Assembly: GCA_012837155.1 (NCBI GenBank)
Contig: CP051546.1
Coordinates: forward strand, 281,474 to 345,473
Length of the DNA: 64,000 nucleotides
Origin: Flavobacterium sp.
GTDB taxonomy: Bacteria > Bacteroidota > Bacteroidia > Flavobacteriales > Flavobacteriaceae
Direction of reading: 5' to 3'
Positions 61,079-64,000 of the stretch are shown here, piece by piece. Position numbers and translations under genes: made by a program. A model generated the notes under the pieces. The model was not told the origin of the DNA. It ran no database searches and was given only the letters and a program-made list of their open reading frames with translations. Position 1 is the first letter of the stretch. Each line of letters begins with the position of its first letter.

Positions 61079-61935
61079 ATGAAGAAAAAATTGGAAGCCG
61101 ATTTAATAAGCATTGCACACCGGGTATTGCAAATTAAAAACAAATCTGACGTGAATCAATTATACATTGAAACCCAAAAATTATACGAAAAACTTTCCAT
61201 TTTACGATTTGTCGAGGACTATTTTGGCGAAGCAAAACCAACAATTGGTCAAACCGAAATTCTAGAAGAAATGAAGCAAATTTTCGAGGAAAATCATTTG
61301 TCCGATGTCACGCCAAAGCAACCTCAGACCGAAATTATTGCAGAAGAAATGATGCAAGAAGAAATTGCAGAAGTTATAGAAAAAGCCCAAGAAGAAGAAA
61401 CGATAATCGAAATTTCTGATGAAGAATTCAATACTAATGAATTTCGCCCTGCATTTGAATTAGACGAAGACCACGAAGAGGAGGCAGATAATGATGTTGA
61501 AGAGGCAGAAATTACAAAGGCAACCGAAGAAGTTCAAATTTCATTCTTTGATTTATTAGGCGCTGATTTCAAGGAAACAACCTTTGTAAAAGTGGGGCAA
61601 AATGACACATCCTCTTTTGAGAACGACATAAATGTTCCTGAAGAAGAGCCCGAAAATGACCGAGAAGAAGTTATAACGAAATCAGTTTCGCTAAACGAGA
61701 AACTTTCCAAAGGAATCAACATAGATTGAATGACAAAATAGCCTTTGTAAAACACCTTTTTGGCAATAGCGACGAAGATTATAATCGTGTTTTAAACCAG
61801 TTAATTACCTACGATAATTTTGACGAAGCCCACAATTTTATTGAAGATATGGTAAAACCCGATTACAATAATTGGGAAGGGAAAGAGGATTATGAGCAGC
61901 GTTTTATAGCAATCATCGAGAAAAAATTTGCTTAA
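61079..61935 (+). CDS. Acidic hypothetical protein, upstream of rsmI (one frameshift)
   Basis: About 285 residues. N-terminal helix (ADLISIAHRVLQIKNKSDVN), a very acidic middle (residues 90-205, rich in Glu and Asp), and a C-terminal conserved end (KIAFVKHLFGNSDEDYNRVL, VKPDYNNWEGKEDYEQRF). One T missing near 61727 (GATTG for GATTTG) makes a false stop and a false ATG. I know it as a conserved flavobacterial protein without a function. Confidence 0.75.
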
Positions 61936-62636
61936 ATGGGTAAATTATACCTTGTCCCAACACCAATTGGCAATCTCGAAGACATGACCTTTCGGGCAAT
62001 CCGAATTCTTAAGGAAGTCGATTTGATTCTGGCCGAAGACACCCGAACCAGCGGAAAACTATTAAAACATTTCGAAATTGGCACGCACATGCACAGCCAT
62101 CACATGCACAACGAACACAAAACGGTCGAGAATTTAATTGCCCGCTTAAAAGCTGGAGAAACCATCGCCTTAATTTCGGATGCGGGAACACCAGCGATTT
62201 CGGATCCTGGATTCTTATTAACTCGCGCTTGTGTCGAAAATAAATTGATGTGGAATGTTTGCCTGGCGCAACGGCTTTTGTACCCGCCTTGGTCAATAGC
62301 GGATTACCCAATGACAAATTTGTTTTCGAAGGATTTTTGCCTGATAAAAAAGGAAGACAAACCCGATATTTAGCACTTGCCGAAGAAACTCGCACCATGA
62401 TTTTGTATGTTTCTCCACATAAATTGGTTAAAACCTTGGCGGAATTCGTCACTTATTTTGGCGAGGATCGACAAATTTGTGTTTCGAGAGAATTATCAAA
62501 ACTGCACGAAGAAAATATTCGTGGAACGGTACGCGAAGTCTTGACACATTTCGAAAATAAACCGCCAAAAGGAGAAATTGTAGTCGTCATTGGTGGAAAA
62601 ATAACAACAAAAGAAAATAAGAAACAAATAGAATAA
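61936..62636 (+). CDS. rsmI: 16S rRNA (cytidine1402-2'-O)-methyltransferase (one frameshift)
   Basis: SAM-dependent MTase of the tetrapyrrole-methylase fold. It shows LYLVPTPIGNLEDMTFRAIR, VDLILAEDTRTSGKLLKHF, LISDAGTPAISDPGFLL, LPGATAFVPALVNSGLP, FLPDKKGRQTR and ICVSRELSKLHEE. One A missing near 62246 breaks the frame between ENK and IDVECLPG. Repaired length about 234. It follows the acidic gene directly. Confidence 0.94.
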
Positions 62637-62638
62637 TA

Positions 62639-62986
62639 ATGAACATTCCCCCTTTTTTAGAAAAATTAAAACAAACACCAAACATTATTACATTCGCAGA
62701 AACTATTGCTGTTATAGAGGAAAATTACGATTTTACGCCAACGGCTTTCGATAATGGAACCCAACACAATACAGCAGGAGAGAACTCAGGTTCTTGCAAA
62801 TTATTTGCTTTTGCAAAATTGCAAAACTTGTCTCAAGCTGAAACTTTGGCTTGTTTTGGAGCCTATTATTTTGAAGAAGTCTTAGGAGATCCAGAAGGAA
62901 CAAACCACCAAAACATTCGAAATTTTATGAAAACAGGCTGGAATGGAATTCGATTTGAAGGAGAAGTTTTAAGCTTGAAATCATAA
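62639..62986 (+). CDS. HopJ-family protein
   Basis: 115 residues matching the HopJ type III effector family in bacteria without a type III system: FAETIAVIEENYDFTPTAF, GTQHNTAGENSGSCKLFAFA, GAYYFEEVLGDPEGTNHQNI and GWNGIRFEG. Real function unknown. 2 bases after rsmI, so the two share a transcript. Confidence 0.9.
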   Translation: MNIPPFLEKLKQTPNIITFAETIAVIEENYDFTPTAFDNGTQHNTAGENSGSCKLFAFAKLQNLSQAETLACFGAYYFEEVLGDPEGTNHQNIRNFMKTGWNGIRFEGEVLSLKS

Positions 62987-63175
62987 GACAAATCCAAATT
63001 TAATCGTTTTATTAACTCCTTTATAGTTCAAAATAAATACGTTACACGCCTTATTTAAGATTTGTGTTGGATTAAATTTGCATCAAACAAGATTAAAAAG
63101 ATGGGCTATTTTAAACTAAATTTGTCCTTATTACACTAGGTTCTAATTCGGGATTTTCCATTTAAAACAATCCAT

Positions 63176-64000
63176 ATGCGTTGGACAATTAAACCCAAAC
63201 CTTTAGAAGAAAAAGTAAAATATCTTGCAAAGGCTTTGAATGTAGAAGCACTTATAGCAACACTTCTGGTGCAACGCGGCATTGAAACGTATGAAGAAGC
63301 GCGGCGATTTTTTCGTCCCGCTTTAACTGATTTGTACAATCCTTTCCTGATGAAGGATATGGACAAAGCAGTCGAAAGAATCGAATTAGCCATTAAAAAA
63401 CAAGAAAACATTCTTGTTTTTGGCGATTATGATGTCGACGGAACAACGGCGGTTTCATTGGTTTCATCTTATTTAAAATCGTATTACCCAAATGTTGCCT
63501 CCTATATTCCAGATCGTTATGACGAAGGTTACGGCATTTCATTCAAAGGAATTGATTATGCCGATGACAATGATTTCTCATTAATTATCGCCTTGGATTG
63601 CGGTATAAAATCCATTGATCACGTGGTCTACGCCAAAGAGAAAAACATCGATTTTATTATTTGTGACCACCACAGACCGGGAGATTTTTTGCCCGAAGCG
63701 GTAGCCGTTTTAGATCCAAAACGTGACGATTGCACCTATCCTTACGACGAATTATGTGGCTGCGGCATTGGTTTTAAATTGATTCAGGCATTGGGCAAAA
63801 ACCGAAAGGAAACCATCGAGGATTTGACGTCTTATTTAGATTTAGTTGCCACCGCAATTGCCGCTGATATTGTTCCCATGACGGGCGAAAACAGGATTTT
63901 GGCCTATTTTGGTTTACAAGTCATCAACTCTAATCCGAGACCTGGAATCAAAGCATTGGTGCATCAAATAAAAAAACAAACTTTAGATATTACCGATGTG
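63176..64000 (+). CDS. recJ: Single-stranded-DNA-specific exonuclease RecJ, partial
   Basis: The first 275 codons, running off the window. DHH-family motifs: LVFGDYDVDGTTAVSL near residue 80, PDRYDEGYGIS, ALDCGIKS, ICDHHRPGD near 160 and ATAIAADIVPM near 225. 5'-3' ssDNA exonuclease in recombination and mismatch repair. Start ATG 63176 (MRWTIKPKP). No frameshift in this part. Confidence 0.96.
   Translation, partial: MRWTIKPKPLEEKVKYLAKALNVEALIATLLVQRGIETYEEARRFFRPALTDLYNPFLMKDMDKAVERIELAIKKQENILVFGDYDVDGTTAVSLVSSYLKSYYPNVASYIPDRYDEGYGISFKGIDYADDNDFSLIIALDCGIKSIDHVVYAKEKNIDFIICDHHRPGDFLPEAVAVLDPKRDDCTYPYDELCGCGIGFKLIQALGKNRKETIEDLTSYLDLVATAIAADIVPMTGENRILAYFGLQVINSNPRPGIKALVHQIKKQTLDITDV

Noticed and set aside
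61726-61935. A separate 69-residue gene upstream of rsmI
   Set aside because: Its ATG appears only because one T is missing; restored, it is the conserved C-terminus of the acidic protein.

Overview
The window is chromosomal DNA of a Flavobacteriaceae bacterium, most likely a Flavobacterium. The support is: strongly AT-rich sequence; the Bacteroidetes promoter -7 box TAnnTTTG upstream of several genes; lipoproteins and TonB-dependent receptors typical of the phylum; TTG starts; no obvious Shine-Dalgarno sites; and family-typical genes such as the murF-alr fusion, olsF, DUF5689, DUF5683 and HopJ.

Layout. 1-6.2 kb: an SDR threonine-dehydrogenase-type gene (broken by the window edge), a lipoprotein, mfd, thiL. 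6.3-18.7 kb: olsF, exonuclease III, an OmpA lipoprotein, DUF3108 protein, M23 peptidase, pgi, an RlpA-like protein, a CYTH protein, dinB, an AlbA_2 protein and a metallophosphatase. 18.8-27 kb: an aldehyde dehydrogenase, then a secreted endonuclease divergent from a TonB receptor / DUF5689 lipoprotein pair, and an S66 peptidase. 27.0-29.4 kb: a small accessory island (DUF5683 protein, lipoprotein, XRE regulator) sitting between a 5' fragment of yraN and a complete yraN. 29.9-46.3 kb: mostly core genes (ACT protein, lepA, dusB, FtsX-type permease, rbfA, mce, a CAU tRNA, ribE, pdxA, the DUF177-rpmF-fabH-accB-accC cluster, S9 peptidase, mtgA). 46.3-52.9 kb: the mobile zone. 53-64 kb: a probable metal-uptake TonB receptor with a His-rich partner, asd, mscL, murF-alr, a ParE-type toxin-antitoxin pair, tdk, an acidic protein, rsmI, hopJ and the start of recJ.

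The mobile zone can be resolved completely. Two inverted, nearly identical 1.41-kb ISAon1/ISL3-type insertion sequences each carry their own perfect 8-bp target duplication (TAATTTTC and CAAATAGT). Removing copy 1 plus one target copy restores one long reading frame of about 527 codons, for a HEPN-motif protein that could be an abortive-infection RNase. Removing copy 2 restores a tyrosine recombinase whose gene overlaps an IS91-type HUH transposase gene.

Data quality decides how to read this window. At least 30 one-base frameshifts, nearly all A/T deletions in homopolymers with a few insertions, hit core genes, among them pgi, murF-alr, mfd, dinB and rsmI. The two IS copies differ from each other by two such homopolymer bases in the frames compared. 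I therefore treat split genes as single genes disrupted by probable sequencing error and give full-length spans. Genes cut by an IS, or duplicated in part, are treated as real biological lesions.
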